Source: Amycolatopsis sp. (GTDB taxonomy: Bacteria; Actinomycetota; Actinomycetes; Mycobacteriales; Pseudonocardiaceae). Taken from it: a DNA stretch of 64,000 nucleotides. The stretch spans positions 19,221 to 83,220 of the forward strand of contig NZ_JAODNM010000118.1 of NCBI RefSeq assembly GCF_025464955.1. Reading direction: 5' to 3'. A program made the position numbers and the translations under genes. Below, piece by piece: positions 1 through 8,956 of this stretch. Positions within the stretch are counted from its first letter, which is position 1. The number at the start of each line of letters is the position of its first letter. Under the pieces are notes generated by a model that saw only the letters and a program-made list of their open reading frames with translations, was not told the DNA's origin and searched no databases.

Positions 1-1
1 C

Positions 2-124
2 GTGACCGTGCACCAGGGAACGAACTACGGCGAAGAGACCTATCTCTTCTACGGCTGCCTCAAGCCCGGCAACGTAGTCGACCTGACCAACCCGGCGTGC
101 GCACTGCCCAAGCCCGCCGCCTGA
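2..124 (+). CDS. C-terminal end of an unidentified protein (partial)
   Basis: An open frame enters from the left edge and stops at TGA 122-124, giving about 40 residues that end in ALPKPAA. Almost all codons end in G or C, which fits real coding sequence in this genome. The piece contains two cysteines (YGC and PAC), as often seen in exported actinobacterial proteins. It is too short to assign a family. The GTG at position 2 could be an internal codon, so the real start probably lies outside the window. Confidence 0.5.
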   Translation: MTVHQGTNYGEETYLFYGCLKPGNVVDLTNPACALPKPAA

Positions 125-170
125 CCGGCTCGGGGGACCTTTCGGCGCGCCGGAAGGTTCCCCGGGTCAG
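121..170. terminator. Bidirectional hairpin between convergent genes
   Basis: Outer arms CTGACC (121-126) and GGTCAG (165-170) enclose a second stem, GGGGGACCTTTC (132-143) with GGAAGGTTCCCC (152-163), paired apart from two G-T type positions. The stop codon of the left gene (TGA 122-124) and that of the minus-strand lipoprotein (TCA 167-169) both lie in the outer stem. There is no T-tract, so this would be a GC-type terminator serving both genes. Confidence 0.55.
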
Positions 171-748
171 GGCACCTCGGCGAGCTGGCCGCAGGTCGGG
201 GCCAGCCTGCTCGCGGCGCTCAGCTCGGGCACGGAGTCGAGGCCGGACAGGAACTTGATCTTCGAGATGCGGTCGAGCTGAGCGCCGGCGCCGGCCAGCG
301 CCTGCTTGATCTTGGCGGGATCCGACGACGGCTCGTCGACCTGCTTCTTGGCTGCCGCCGCGCTGTCGCGGATGCCGGTGAACTCCGCGACGGCGTCGCT
401 ACGCACCTTGTCCCCGCCGGCCAGCGGGGACGGGCCCAGCCCACGGAGGCCGGCGAGGGTGTTGTCCAGCCCGCTGATCACCGCGGCGAGCAGCGCACCC
501 GACGTCCGGGTGGCGCGCTGCGGGGTACTCGGATCGATCGCCGGCATCGTCGACAGCGATCTGACCAGCTCGGAGACCGAGCCGCAGTAGCCTTCGACCC
601 AGCTCACGGCCTGGTTTTCCGGCGCGACGCCAGCGGCTTCCGGCTGCTGGCCGCCCGTGGGCACCGCGCTGGGCTGTCCACAGCCGGCCAGGGTCAGTGA
701 CAGGCAGAGCCCGGTCACTGTCGCGGCTAGAACGGTCGCCGGCCGCAC
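167..748 (-). CDS. Tandem lipoprotein paralogue 1
   Basis: This 193-residue protein has a lipoprotein signal peptide: an Arg near the N-terminus, a hydrophobic stretch and lipobox LAGC at about residues 20-23. It should therefore be anchored to the outer face of the membrane. After a Pro/Gly/Gln-rich linker it shares a pattern with the next three genes: W-x4-CG near residue 50-55, a central P-S/A-P-x-x-GG-D/E-x-K segment, and PEL followed by a single Cys (APTC) near the C-terminus. The two mature cysteines may pair. It is the most divergent of the four copies. I recognise no named family and propose no function. It is last of the four copies in transcription order, with a 105 bp gap behind the upstream copy. 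Confidence 0.8.
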   Translation of the reverse strand: MRPATVLAATVTGLCLSLTLAGCGQPSAVPTGGQQPEAAGVAPENQAVSWVEGYCGSVSELVRSLSTMPAIDPSTPQRATRTSGALLAAVISGLDNTLAGLRGLGPSPLAGGDKVRSDAVAEFTGIRDSAAAAKKQVDEPSSDPAKIKQALAGAGAQLDRISKIKFLSGLDSVPELSAASRLAPTCGQLAEVP

Positions 749-853
749 ACGCGTACACCTCCCGAAAAAATGTCACCTTCGTTACTCACTGACGGTACGC
801 ATCCTGTTGCAATTTGCAAGTCGCCTAGCGGAGGCGGGATTCCGGCCCGGAGC

Positions 854-1444
854 TCAGCCGGCGAGCTGCTTGCAGTTCGCGGCCTGCCCGGCGGCGGAGG
901 CCAGCTCAGGGGACGCCGGCAGGTCGTTCGTGGAGCTGCCCAGCGCGTTCACCCCGGCGAGGACGGCGTCCATGTTCTTGCCGCCCTCGAGCAACGTCTG
1001 CTGGGTGGCGGCCGGCGCCACGTCAAGCTTCCGACGTGCGTCCGCGATGCGGTCCCGGACCGGCGCCAGCGAATCCACCAGGTCCTTTTTGGCCGTTTCA
1101 CCGGCCGGGATCGGGGAGGGCGCGAGCTTGGTCAAGTTCGTGTACGCGGAGTTCACAAAGTTCGCGAGCTGCGCGAAGTTGTCGTCGAGGACCTTCTTCG
1201 TCGCGGGCAGATCGCCGGCTGTCACCGGCGGGTCGCTCAGCGCCGGCGGCTTGGTGAGCCCGGTCACCGCACCGCAGAAACCGTTCATCCAGGCCACCGC
1301 GTCGGCTCCGACCGGCACGGGTTTCGCCGCGGAGGAGGTCGACGGCGAAGACGGCGGCGCGGCGGCCGCGGGCTTGCTGTCGCCACAGCCGGCGAGAACG
1401 ACCACCAGGCCGATTCCCGCGGCGGCGGTGATACCGCGCTTCAA
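854..1444 (-). CDS. Tandem lipoprotein paralogue 2
   Basis: This 196-residue predicted lipoprotein has lipobox LAGC followed by GDSK. I place the start at TTG 1444 because a GGGGAG ribosome site lies 5 nt upstream and the following residues (LKRGITAAAG) match the MKRGLSLVAAG start of the neighbouring copy. The mature part has W-M-N-x-FCG, a central APSPIPAGE-x-AKKDL segment, and SPEL...ANCKQL at the end. It is 29 nt from the upstream copy, so the two may be co-transcribed. The substrate or partner is unknown. The family resemblance to copies 1, 3 and 4 is visible by eye. Confidence 0.82.
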   Translation of the reverse strand: MKRGITAAAGIGLVVVLAGCGDSKPAAAAPPSSPSTSSAAKPVPVGADAVAWMNGFCGAVTGLTKPPALSDPPVTAGDLPATKKVLDDNFAQLANFVNSAYTNLTKLAPSPIPAGETAKKDLVDSLAPVRDRIADARRKLDVAPAATQQTLLEGGKNMDAVLAGVNALGSSTNDLPASPELASAAGQAANCKQLAG

Positions 1445-1473
1445 GAACACTCCCCGAACATACGTGACGTCGA

Positions 1474-2085
1474 TCAGGCGGGCAGTTTCTTGCAGTTCGG
1501 CGCCGCCTTGTAGGCCGCTTCCAGTTCGGGTGACGTGGTGAGCGAGTTCATCGGCGCGGACATGCTGTCCATGCTGGTGCCGAGCCCCTCCATCGCCTTC
1601 ACCGCGTCCAGCAGCGCCTGCGGGTCGTTGCTCGAGGAAGCGAGCTTCGCGTTGGCGTCCTTCATCGTTTGAAGGGCGGGGGTGAAGGCCGTCACCAAGG
1701 CCTTCTTCGCCGTGTCCCCGTCGGGGGTCGGCGCGGGCGGCAGGCTGTTCAGCGTGTCGACGGCGTTCTGGAAGGCGCCCACGGCCTTGGTCAGGTAGTT
1801 GATGAGAGCCTTCTTGGTGCTCGCGACGTCGGTACCGGACATGGTCGGCACCGCCGTGCTCAGTGAGACGAGCGGGACGAACGCGCCACAGAACTGGTCC
1901 ATCCACCCTTCCGCGGACGACGTCGAGCCACTCGAGCCGCTCGAAGACGGAGCTCCCGCCGACGAAACCGGCGCACCGGCGGCACCAGGGGCGGGCGAGG
2001 CCGTACCGGCCACCTTGTCGCCGCATCCAGCCAAAAGCAGCGCCACACCGACGCCCGCCGCGACGAGACTGAGACCGCGTTTCAT
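1474..2085 (-). CDS. Tandem lipoprotein paralogue 3
   Basis: This 203-residue predicted lipoprotein begins MKRGLSLVAAG and has lipobox LAGC at about residues 17-20. GGGGAG sits 5 nt before the ATG. A Ser/Gly/Pro/Ala-rich linker of about 30 residues precedes the shared domain. That domain has W-M-D-Q-FCG, PPAPTPDGDTAKKAL, a run of alpha-helix-prone A/L/K residues, SPELEAAYKAAPNCKKL and the C-terminus. The pattern of two mature Cys residues is the same as in the sister genes. Function is unknown. A helical extracytoplasmic domain is my inference from composition. Confidence 0.84.
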   Translation of the reverse strand: MKRGLSLVAAGVGVALLLAGCGDKVAGTASPAPGAAGAPVSSAGAPSSSGSSGSTSSAEGWMDQFCGAFVPLVSLSTAVPTMSGTDVASTKKALINYLTKAVGAFQNAVDTLNSLPPAPTPDGDTAKKALVTAFTPALQTMKDANAKLASSSNDPQALLDAVKAMEGLGTSMDSMSAPMNSLTTSPELEAAYKAAPNCKKLPA

Positions 2086-2204
2086 GGTGACTCCCCAAAG
2101 TGCACTGTCCGAAAGAAGAGAAGCCGAACAATACTCGGCTACTGCCAGAACCGGGCCCGTTACGCGAAATACGCGACAGGCCCGATTCCGGCCGTACAGA
2201 TGGG

Positions 2205-2801
2205 TCAGGCCGGCGGCAGTTTCTTGCAGTTGGGCGCGGTCGTGACCGACGGCGCCAGCTCGGGCGCGGCCTTGACCTCGGCCAGCGGGTCGGAAAGCTT
2301 GTCCAGCGCTGAGCCGATGTTCTGGAAGTCGGTCCCGGCGGTCTGCAGCGACGCTGCGCTGGCCGGAGTTGCATCGAGCTTGGCGATGGTCGACTTGAGC
2401 CCGGCGTCGGCCGGGGTCAACGCCGCAAGCAGGTCGGTCTTGGCCTTGTCACCAGCTGCGACGGGTGCCGCGGGCAGCTTGCCGAGCTTGTCGATCGAGT
2501 CGGCGAAGGCGGCCTCGAACTTCGTGTAGTAGGCGTCGATCTCCTTCTTCGCACCTTCGAAGTCACCCGGGTTGGCGGCCGAGGGCTGGGGAGTCTGCTG
2601 CAGGGCCGCGATCCCGACGAGCGAACCGCAATACTGGTCCACCCAACCGGCGGCACCGGACGGCTCCGACGCCGCGGCCGAGGTGGCCGGAGCGGCCGGC
2701 GAACCCGACGGAGCGGCCGGAGTGGTCTTGCTGCCGCCACAGCCGGTCAAGACGACTGCCAGGCCGAGTCCCGCCGCGATGAAGCTGAGGCTGCGCCTCA
2801 T
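2205..2801 (-). CDS. Tandem lipoprotein paralogue 4 (first in array)
   Basis: This 198-residue predicted lipoprotein starts at ATG 2801, which has GGAG 5 nt upstream. An upstream in-frame ATG adds 18 residues with no ribosome site and would spoil the signal peptide. The lipobox is LTGC. The mature domain has W-V-D-Q-YCG, LPAAPVAAGDKAKTDL, and PELAPSV...APNCKKL. It is closest to copy 3. It is the first of the four in transcription order and may carry their promoter in 2802-2887. No enzymatic motif is visible. Confidence 0.84.
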   Translation of the reverse strand: MRRSLSFIAAGLGLAVVLTGCGGSKTTPAAPSGSPAAPATSAAASEPSGAAGWVDQYCGSLVGIAALQQTPQPSAANPGDFEGAKKEIDAYYTKFEAAFADSIDKLGKLPAAPVAAGDKAKTDLLAALTPADAGLKSTIAKLDATPASAASLQTAGTDFQNIGSALDKLSDPLAEVKAAPELAPSVTTAPNCKKLPPA

Positions 2802-2887
2802 AGTGACTCCTATTTTCTGCTTCCCAAAGAAACCCCAGTGTGAAAAAAGCGTCAAGCGAGACGAAGGGTACTTCAGCGCGAAAACGA

Positions 2888-2925
2888 CCTCGGGCCCACC
2901 ACGCGAATGCGCGACGGGCCCGAGG
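2888..2925 (-). terminator. Hairpin terminator downstream of hppA
   Basis: A perfect 10 bp stem, CCTCGGGCCC (2888-2897) with GGGCCCGAGG (2916-2925), lies 35 nt past the hppA stop. Read on the minus strand it is followed by TCGTTTTCG, a weak T-rich stretch. It probably separates hppA from the lipoprotein array. Confidence 0.6.
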
Positions 2926-2960
2926 CCTTGCTAGTCAGACGTTGTTTGTTGAGCCGTTGC

Positions 2961-5252
2961 CTAGACGCTGGCGACTTCCGAAGGAGTGTCCGTCAGGACC
3001 GTGCCTCGCCGCTTCGAGATCACGACGGCCGCGACGATGATCGCGAGCGCCACGAGCGAGATGATGATCCGGATCGGAGCCGAAGCGTCGGCACCGATCG
3101 AGAACTGCACGACGGCCGGGGCGATCAGCACCGAGACCAGGTTCATCACCTTGATCAGCGGGTTGATCGACGGGCCCGCGGTGTCCTTGAACGGGTCACC
3201 GACGGTGTCACCGATGATGGTGGCCTCGTGCGCCGACGAGCCCTTGCCACCGTGGTTGCCGTCCTCGACGATCTTCTTCGCGTTGTCCCACGCACCACCG
3301 GAGTTGGCGAGGAAGACCGCCATCAGGGTGCCGGTCGCGATGGCGCCTGCCAGGTAGCCGGCGAGCGCGCCGGTGCCCAGGCCGAAACCGACGGCGATCG
3401 GGGCGAACACCGCGAGCAGACCGGGGGTGGTCAGCTCCCGGAGGGAGTCACGCGTGACGATGTCGACAACCTTGCCGTACTCCGGCCGCGTGGTGCCTTC
3501 CATGATGCCCGGGATGTCCCGGAACTGACGGCGAACCTCGCGGACGACGGCGCCCGCTGCCCGGGACACGGCGTTGACCGCGAGACCGGAGAACATGAAC
3601 ACCACGGCCGCGCCGACGATGACGCCGACCAGGGTGTTCGGGCTGACGACGGTGTTGACGAACGACTTGACGCCGTCCACGGTCGAGCCGACGCCGGCCA
3701 CGGCCTTGCTGATCGCGTCCGAGTAGGAGCCGAACAGCGCCGTCGCGGCGAGCACGGCGGTCGCGATCGCGATGCCCTTGGTGATGGCCTTGGTGGTGTT
3801 GCCCACCGCGTCCAGCTCGGTCAGGATCTGCGCGGCGGCCTCGTCGACGTCACCGGACATCTCGGCGATGCCCTGCGCGTTGTCGGAGACCGGGCCGAAC
3901 GTGTCCATCGCGACGATGACGCCGACGGTGGTCAGCAGGCCGGTACCGGCCATGGCCACCGCGAACAGCGCCACGCCGCCACCGAGCAGGTACGCGCCGA
4001 ACACGGCCGCGGCGATGACCAGCGCGGTGTACACAGCGGACTCGAAACCGACCGAGATACCGGCCAGGATGACTGTCGCGCCACCGGTTTCCGAGGTCGC
4101 GGCGACATCCTTGACCGGCTTGTTCTCGGTGCCGGTGTAGTAACCGGTGAGCTTCAGGATGAGGCCGGCCAGCACGATGCCGATGATCACCGAGATCGTC
4201 GCGATGAGCGCCGGGTTGCCGCTCTGCGACTGCTCGGCGGTGCCGAGGTCGGCGAAGCCGTCGAACGACTTCGGCAGGTACACGAACGCGGCGATCGTGG
4301 AGAGCACCGCGGAGATGACCGCCGAGATGTAGAACGATCGGTTGATCGTGACCAGGCCGCTTTCGCCGACCTTCGCCTTGGTGATGTAGACCCCGATCAC
4401 CGCGGTGATCACGCCGATGGCCGGCACGATCAGCGGGAAGATCAGGCCGTGCACACCGAAGGCCGTGCTGCCCAGGATCAGGGCCGCGACGAGCATGACG
4501 GCGTAGGACTCGAAGAGGTCCGCCGCCATCCCTGCGCAGTCACCGACGTTGTCGCCGACGTTGTCGGCGATGGTCGCGGCGTTGCGCGGGTCGTCCTCGG
4601 GAATGCCCTGCTCGACCTTGCCGACCAGGTCGGCGCCGACGTCGGCGGCCTTGGTGAAGATACCGCCGCCGACACGCATGAACATCGCGATCAGGGCGGC
4701 ACCGAAGCCGAAGCCTTCCAGCACCTTCGGGGCGTGTCCCGTGTAGACCAGGACGACGATCGCGGCACCGAACAGGCCGAGGCCGACGGTGAACATGCCG
4801 ACCGCGCCACCGGTGCGGAACGCGATCCGCATGGCCGTTTCCCGGCCGCCGGGCTGGGTGGACGCGGCCGCGACCCGAAGGTTCGCCCGCGTGGCCAGCC
4901 ACATGCCGGTGTAGCCGATCAGGAAGGAGAACCCGGCGCCGACCAGGAAGAACAGGGAGCGCCCGATGCGCTCACTCCAGTCGTCGGCGGGTAGGGCGAA
5001 CAGCAACACGAACACGATTCCGCCGAATACGACGAGGGTGTTGCGCTGCCGGATGAGGTAGGCAGCCGCACCTTCCTGCACTGCTTTGGCGATGTCCTGC
5101 ATCTTGGACGTGCCCTGGCCCGCGGCCAGCACTTCCTTGAGCAGGACATAGCCAACAACCAGTGCGGCAAGGGCGACCACGGCGATCACACCCACGATGG
5201 TGTAATCACCTCCGGAGAGCTCGAGGCCCTCCGCGAGGAACTGCCGGGACAT
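2961..5252 (-). CDS. hppA: Membrane-bound proton-translocating pyrophosphatase
   Basis: This 763-residue polytopic protein hydrolyses pyrophosphate and couples it to ion transport across the membrane. The substrate-binding signature is intact: FTKAADVGADLVGK, EDDPRNAATIADNVGDNVG, and C-terminally GGAWDNAKK and GDPFKDTAGPS. The motif GNTTKA near residue 475 has Lys where K+-dependent enzymes have Ala, which by published family rules points to the K+-independent H+-pumping class. GGAGG lies just before the ATG. The gene is divergent from the helicase gene, with about 270 bp between. Length matches actinobacterial family members. Confidence 0.96.
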   Translation of the reverse strand: MSRQFLAEGLELSGGDYTIVGVIAVVALAALVVGYVLLKEVLAAGQGTSKMQDIAKAVQEGAAAYLIRQRNTLVVFGGIVFVLLFALPADDWSERIGRSLFFLVGAGFSFLIGYTGMWLATRANLRVAAASTQPGGRETAMRIAFRTGGAVGMFTVGLGLFGAAIVVLVYTGHAPKVLEGFGFGAALIAMFMRVGGGIFTKAADVGADLVGKVEQGIPEDDPRNAATIADNVGDNVGDCAGMAADLFESYAVMLVAALILGSTAFGVHGLIFPLIVPAIGVITAVIGVYITKAKVGESGLVTINRSFYISAVISAVLSTIAAFVYLPKSFDGFADLGTAEQSQSGNPALIATISVIIGIVLAGLILKLTGYYTGTENKPVKDVAATSETGGATVILAGISVGFESAVYTALVIAAAVFGAYLLGGGVALFAVAMAGTGLLTTVGVIVAMDTFGPVSDNAQGIAEMSGDVDEAAAQILTELDAVGNTTKAITKGIAIATAVLAATALFGSYSDAISKAVAGVGSTVDGVKSFVNTVVSPNTLVGVIVGAAVVFMFSGLAVNAVSRAAGAVVREVRRQFRDIPGIMEGTTRPEYGKVVDIVTRDSLRELTTPGLLAVFAPIAVGFGLGTGALAGYLAGAIATGTLMAVFLANSGGAWDNAKKIVEDGNHGGKGSSAHEATIIGDTVGDPFKDTAGPSINPLIKVMNLVSVLIAPAVVQFSIGADASAPIRIIISLVALAIIVAAVVISKRRGTVLTDTPSEVASV

Positions 5253-5522
5253 TCGTCCTCCAGGAGACGTCGCCTTTAGCCACGCGCAAGCAGGCCGAGG
5301 ATCCGGCTCGCCGACGCTGGCATGGGATCTACACCACAGGTGGTGTGTGTTTGCCGGAGTGTATTGGTACTGCTCCGGAGGCTGGCAAGGCGTCCCGATA
5401 GAGATACGTTCGGTGATGTTGTGACCCTGCTCACTGAACCGATTTTTCCAGGCCTGACACGGTCTTCACGCACCTCGGCGCGGCTGGCGCGCGGGACTGT
5501 CGGTGCCCTGTGCTTAAGTCGG

Positions 5523-7904
5523 GTGGTGGACGGCGCCGCGGACGGGACCAGGGGGCAGCGCCTCTTGCGACGGGTCACCGCGGGCATCCCCGCCGAGGAC
5601 AGTCCGATCACCCATGTAGCCCAGTTGCCGGCGCGGTCCGCCGAGTTCGGCGAGTGGCCACGATGGGCGGAGCCTTCGGTCGTGCGGGCCCTGCAAGCCG
5701 GTGGCGCGCCGCGTCCGTGGGCCCATCAGGTCGAGGCCGCGTCACTCGCGTTCGAGGGCAAGCACGTGGTGCTCTCGACCGGTACCGCGTCCGGGAAGTC
5801 TCTCGCCTACCAGCTGCCGATCCTGACGAACCTGATGACCGACGAGCGCGCGTGCGCGCTGTACCTGTCCCCCACGAAGGCACTCGGGGCGGACCAGTTG
5901 CGGTCCGTGTCCTCTTTGGAGCTGCCCGGCACCCGCCCGGCCTCGTTCGACGGTGATACGCCGATGGCCGAGCGCGACTGGGTCCGGGCGCACGCGCGCT
6001 GGGTTTTCACCAATCCGGACATGCTCCATCGCGGCATCCTGGCCGGGCACGCCCGGTGGTCCAGGTTCTTCCGCCGGTTGTCCTATGTGGTCGTCGACGA
6101 GTGCCACAGCTACCGCGGGGTGTTCGGCTCCCACGTGGCGCTACTCCTCCGCCGGTTGCGCCGGATGGCGGAGCACTACGGTTCGTCACCGGTGTTCGTG
6201 CTGGCGTCGGCGACAACGTCGAACCCCGCCGAGTTCGCGACGGTCCTGTCCGGCGTGGACTGCACGGCCGTCACCGAAGACGCCTCGCCCCGTGGCGCGC
6301 GCACGGTCGCTCTGTGGGAACCGCCGCTGCTCAAGGAACTGGCCGGGGAGAACGGCGCGCCCGTTCGCCGGTCCGCGGGCGCCGAGGCTTCGCGGATCCT
6401 CGCCGAGCTGGTCGTCGAGGGCGCGCGGACGCTGGTGTTCGTCCGCTCCCGGCGGGGTGCCGAGCTGACCGCGCTCGCTGCCGGCCGCCTCTTGTCCGAA
6501 GTGGACAGTTCGCTGCCCCGGCTGGTCGCCGCCTACCGGTCCGGATACTTGCCAGAAGAGCGCCGGGCGCTGGAATCGGCTCTCCTGGAAGGCCGTTTGC
6601 TGGGCGTGGCAACAACAAACGCGCTCGAGCTCGGCGTCGACATCGCGGGGCTGGATGCGGTCGTGGTCGCCGGTTACCCCGGCACGCTGGCGTCGTTCTG
6701 GCAGCAGGCCGGTCGGGCAGGCCGAGCCGGTGACGCGGCGCTCGTGGTGTTCGTCGCCCGCGACGATCCACTGGACACCTATCTGGTGCACCACCCGGCG
6801 GCGATCCTGGACAAACCGGTCGAAGCCGCGGTGCTCGATCCGGCCAATCCTTATGTGCTCGGGCCGCAGCTCGCGTGCGCCGCCGCCGAGCTACCGCTGA
6901 GGAACGACGAGCTGCCCACTTTCGGCGGGGAGGCGGCACGTGCCGTGCTGGACTCACTGGTGGCGGACAACGTGCTGCGCCGACGGCCGAGCGGGTGGTA
7001 CTGGACGGCCAGGGATCGCCCGCAGCACGACGTCGACATCCGAGGCTCGGGCGGCGAGCAGATCGCCGTGGTCGAAGCCGATTCCGGGCGAATGCTGGGC
7101 ACGGTGGACCCGGGCTCGGCGAGCTTCGCGGTCCATCCCGGCGCGGTCTACCTCCACCGCGGCGAGTCCTATGTGGTCGACGCGCTGGACTTCGAGGCCG
7201 GGCTCGCACTGGTGCACGCGGAAGACCCCGACTGGAACACCATGCCCCGCGAAGTCGTGGACATCACCGTGCTGAACACGTTACAGCGCAACGACTACGG
7301 CGGAGTGAGCGTCTGTCTCGGTGAAGTGGCCGTCACCTCGCAGGTGGTGGGCTACCTGCGCCGCCGCCACTCGGGGCAGGTGCTCGACCACGTGGCGCTC
7401 GACCTGCCGGAACAGGCCCTGCGCACCAGGGCTGTCTGGTACACGATCAGTGCTGACCTGCTGGGGACCGGGGAAGGTGTTGGCAGGGCACCGGGGAGCG
7501 CCGGATTGATTCCGGCGCGTGTCCCCGGTGCCCTGCATGCCGCCGAGCACGCGGCGATCGGCCTGCTACCGCTTTTTGCCACGTGCGACCGATGGGATAT
7601 CGGCGGCGTGTCCACCGCGTGGCACGAAGACACCGGGGAGGCGACGGTGTTCGTGCACGATGGCCATCCCGGGGGTGCGGGATTTGCCGACCGCGGGTTC
7701 GCCGCGGTATTCCCATGGTTGCGCGCAACGCGGGAGGCGATCGTCTCCTGCGAGTGCCCGACGGGTTGCCCGTCCTGCGTCCAGTCGCCGAAATGCGGGA
7801 ACGGCAACGATCCGCTGGACAAGGCGGGGGCAGTGGCCGTGTTGGAAACCGTGCTCGGGGCTTTGCGTCAGCACGGAGTCCACCATGGCCACCTTGATGA
7901 TTGA
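5523..7904 (+). CDS. DEAD/DEAH-box helicase with C-terminal cysteine cluster (YprA/MrfA type)
   Basis: This is an SF2 helicase of about 793 residues. Motif I is GTASGKS, motif II DECHSY, motif III-like SATTSN, and motif VI QQAGRAGR. The C-terminal DUF1998-type region carries a probable zinc cluster, CECPTGCPSCVQSPKCGN. Bacillus MrfA, of the same architecture, acts in DNA repair; that role here is inferred. The start is uncertain. The frame is open from 5322, but homologous sequence seems to begin at LLRRVTAGIP, so I use the tandem GTG GTG at 5523/5526. It corresponds to Rv3649, next to a tad cluster as in mycobacteria. Confidence 0.88.
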   Translation: MVDGAADGTRGQRLLRRVTAGIPAEDSPITHVAQLPARSAEFGEWPRWAEPSVVRALQAGGAPRPWAHQVEAASLAFEGKHVVLSTGTASGKSLAYQLPILTNLMTDERACALYLSPTKALGADQLRSVSSLELPGTRPASFDGDTPMAERDWVRAHARWVFTNPDMLHRGILAGHARWSRFFRRLSYVVVDECHSYRGVFGSHVALLLRRLRRMAEHYGSSPVFVLASATTSNPAEFATVLSGVDCTAVTEDASPRGARTVALWEPPLLKELAGENGAPVRRSAGAEASRILAELVVEGARTLVFVRSRRGAELTALAAGRLLSEVDSSLPRLVAAYRSGYLPEERRALESALLEGRLLGVATTNALELGVDIAGLDAVVVAGYPGTLASFWQQAGRAGRAGDAALVVFVARDDPLDTYLVHHPAAILDKPVEAAVLDPANPYVLGPQLACAAAELPLRNDELPTFGGEAARAVLDSLVADNVLRRRPSGWYWTARDRPQHDVDIRGSGGEQIAVVEADSGRMLGTVDPGSASFAVHPGAVYLHRGESYVVDALDFEAGLALVHAEDPDWNTMPREVVDITVLNTLQRNDYGGVSVCLGEVAVTSQVVGYLRRRHSGQVLDHVALDLPEQALRTRAVWYTISADLLGTGEGVGRAPGSAGLIPARVPGALHAAEHAAIGLLPLFATCDRWDIGGVSTAWHEDTGEATVFVHDGHPGGAGFADRGFAAVFPWLRATREAIVSCECPTGCPSCVQSPKCGNGNDPLDKAGAVAVLETVLGALRQHGVHHGHLDD

Positions 7905-7907
7905 GGA

Positions 7908-8528
7908 CTAAGCAGCCGAGGATTCGACCAGCAGCGAGGCCCGCTCTCCGGCGAGTGCGCGGACGAGCACCTCGTGGACAGCGGCGGCCTCGGGCAGCTG
8001 CCAGCCCCAGACCTCCGGCTTGACCCGCCAGTGCACGACCCCGTGCTGGAACGGGGTGGGCGGCAAGGGGATCCAGCTGTCGGTGCCGTGCCACTGGATC
8101 GAGGCGTCGGCGGCGAGCTCCGCGGGGATCCGGTCGCCGACCGTGGTGAGGAACAGCCAGCGGCCGTTGGGCAGCGCCACGATCGGCGCCGGGTGGCCGG
8201 TGGCCCGCAGCAGCTTGGCCGCGCGGCGGCCCAGGTCGTCGTCGACCTCGATGGCATCGAGCACGGTGCCGGTGGCGACGAGCAGGCTGCGGGTCTTGCC
8301 GGTGAACCAGGTCGCGACCTCGTGCGGGTTTGTCCCGATCAGCTCACGCCAGTTCTCCTGGGTGGGCACCGGGCTGCGCCAGGACAGCTCGTCGTCCTCG
8401 CCGCGCACCGGGGCCGGGTAGGTACCCGGCAGCACCGGCCAGCCGCGCCAGGCGAGACCGATGGCCTCTGCCCGCAGCTCGATGCGGAAGGCGCCTCGCC
8501 AGCTATCCGGCCAATTCGCGTCCAACAT
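7908..8528 (-). CDS. Small Prim-Pol (archaeo-eukaryotic primase)-like protein
   Basis: This 206-residue protein starts at ATG 8528 with GGAGG and AAGGA upstream. Residues 15-35 (AIGLAWRGWPVLPGTYP) resemble the opening of bifunctional primase/polymerase N-terminal domains. A later segment, LDAIEVDDDLG, sits where these proteins carry metal-binding Asp residues, followed by PNGRWLFL and a HG...IPLPP segment. No helicase domain is attached and one acidic position looks altered, so activity is uncertain. The gene is tail to tail with the helicase gene, 3 nt apart. Short proteins of this type occur in other actinomycetes. Confidence 0.55.
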   Translation of the reverse strand: MLDANWPDSWRGAFRIELRAEAIGLAWRGWPVLPGTYPAPVRGEDDELSWRSPVPTQENWRELIGTNPHEVATWFTGKTRSLLVATGTVLDAIEVDDDLGRRAAKLLRATGHPAPIVALPNGRWLFLTTVGDRIPAELAADASIQWHGTDSWIPLPPTPFQHGVVHWRVKPEVWGWQLPEAAAVHEVLVRALAGERASLLVESSAA

Positions 8529-8956
8529 GGTTTTCCTTGCCTCCTGCACAACGACCACGACCGCCAGCTGCTGCTGGCCACCACTGCTTGTTCAACTGCT
8601 GTTGTGTGTCAGCCACCAACTGCTTCCCGTGGCGTACATCTCAATAAACGGCAAGTTGCACTCTGCCGATAGACCTAGGTCGACAACCGGTAGTTAAAGA
8701 CCGGTGAACGCGCAGTAGCGCACCCGCGCGACCGAACCCGGCCAACCGATCGTCCGGCGAGAGCGACCAATTCCTGGCCGCTCGTCGCTGACCGGGCCTT
8801 ACCCCACACTTTCGTCAGTGCGCGCAGGGTTAATGACGTATCTTGGCCTGCACCAGGGCAAAGACCGGCTACCGTTCGGCGCTCGTGAGCGACCGTTGCT
8901 CGTGGATCTTGGTTCTGACCGGGCGTCGAGCAGGTCACGATGAACGGTCGAGACGA
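8529..8956. other. Intergenic region between Prim-Pol and tad genes
   Basis: These 428 bp must contain the promoter of the minus-strand Prim-Pol gene and the 3' flank of the tad operon. I see a CTGCTG/CAGTTG-rich stretch at 8558-8630, an AT-richer patch at 8640-8700, and a short inverted repeat around ACCGGT. No ORF in it has convincing codon use or a ribosome site. I could not identify an RNA gene. Confidence 0.4.

Noticed and set aside
2907..4994. 695-codon open frame on the plus strand
   Set aside because: It is antisense to hppA, whose protein has clear family motifs. The antisense product is an Asp/Arg/His-rich shadow caused by GC-rich third positions.
8675..8938. 87-codon minus-strand ORF in the gap before the tad genes
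   Set aside because: No ribosome site, codon use unlike neighbours, no recognisable motif.
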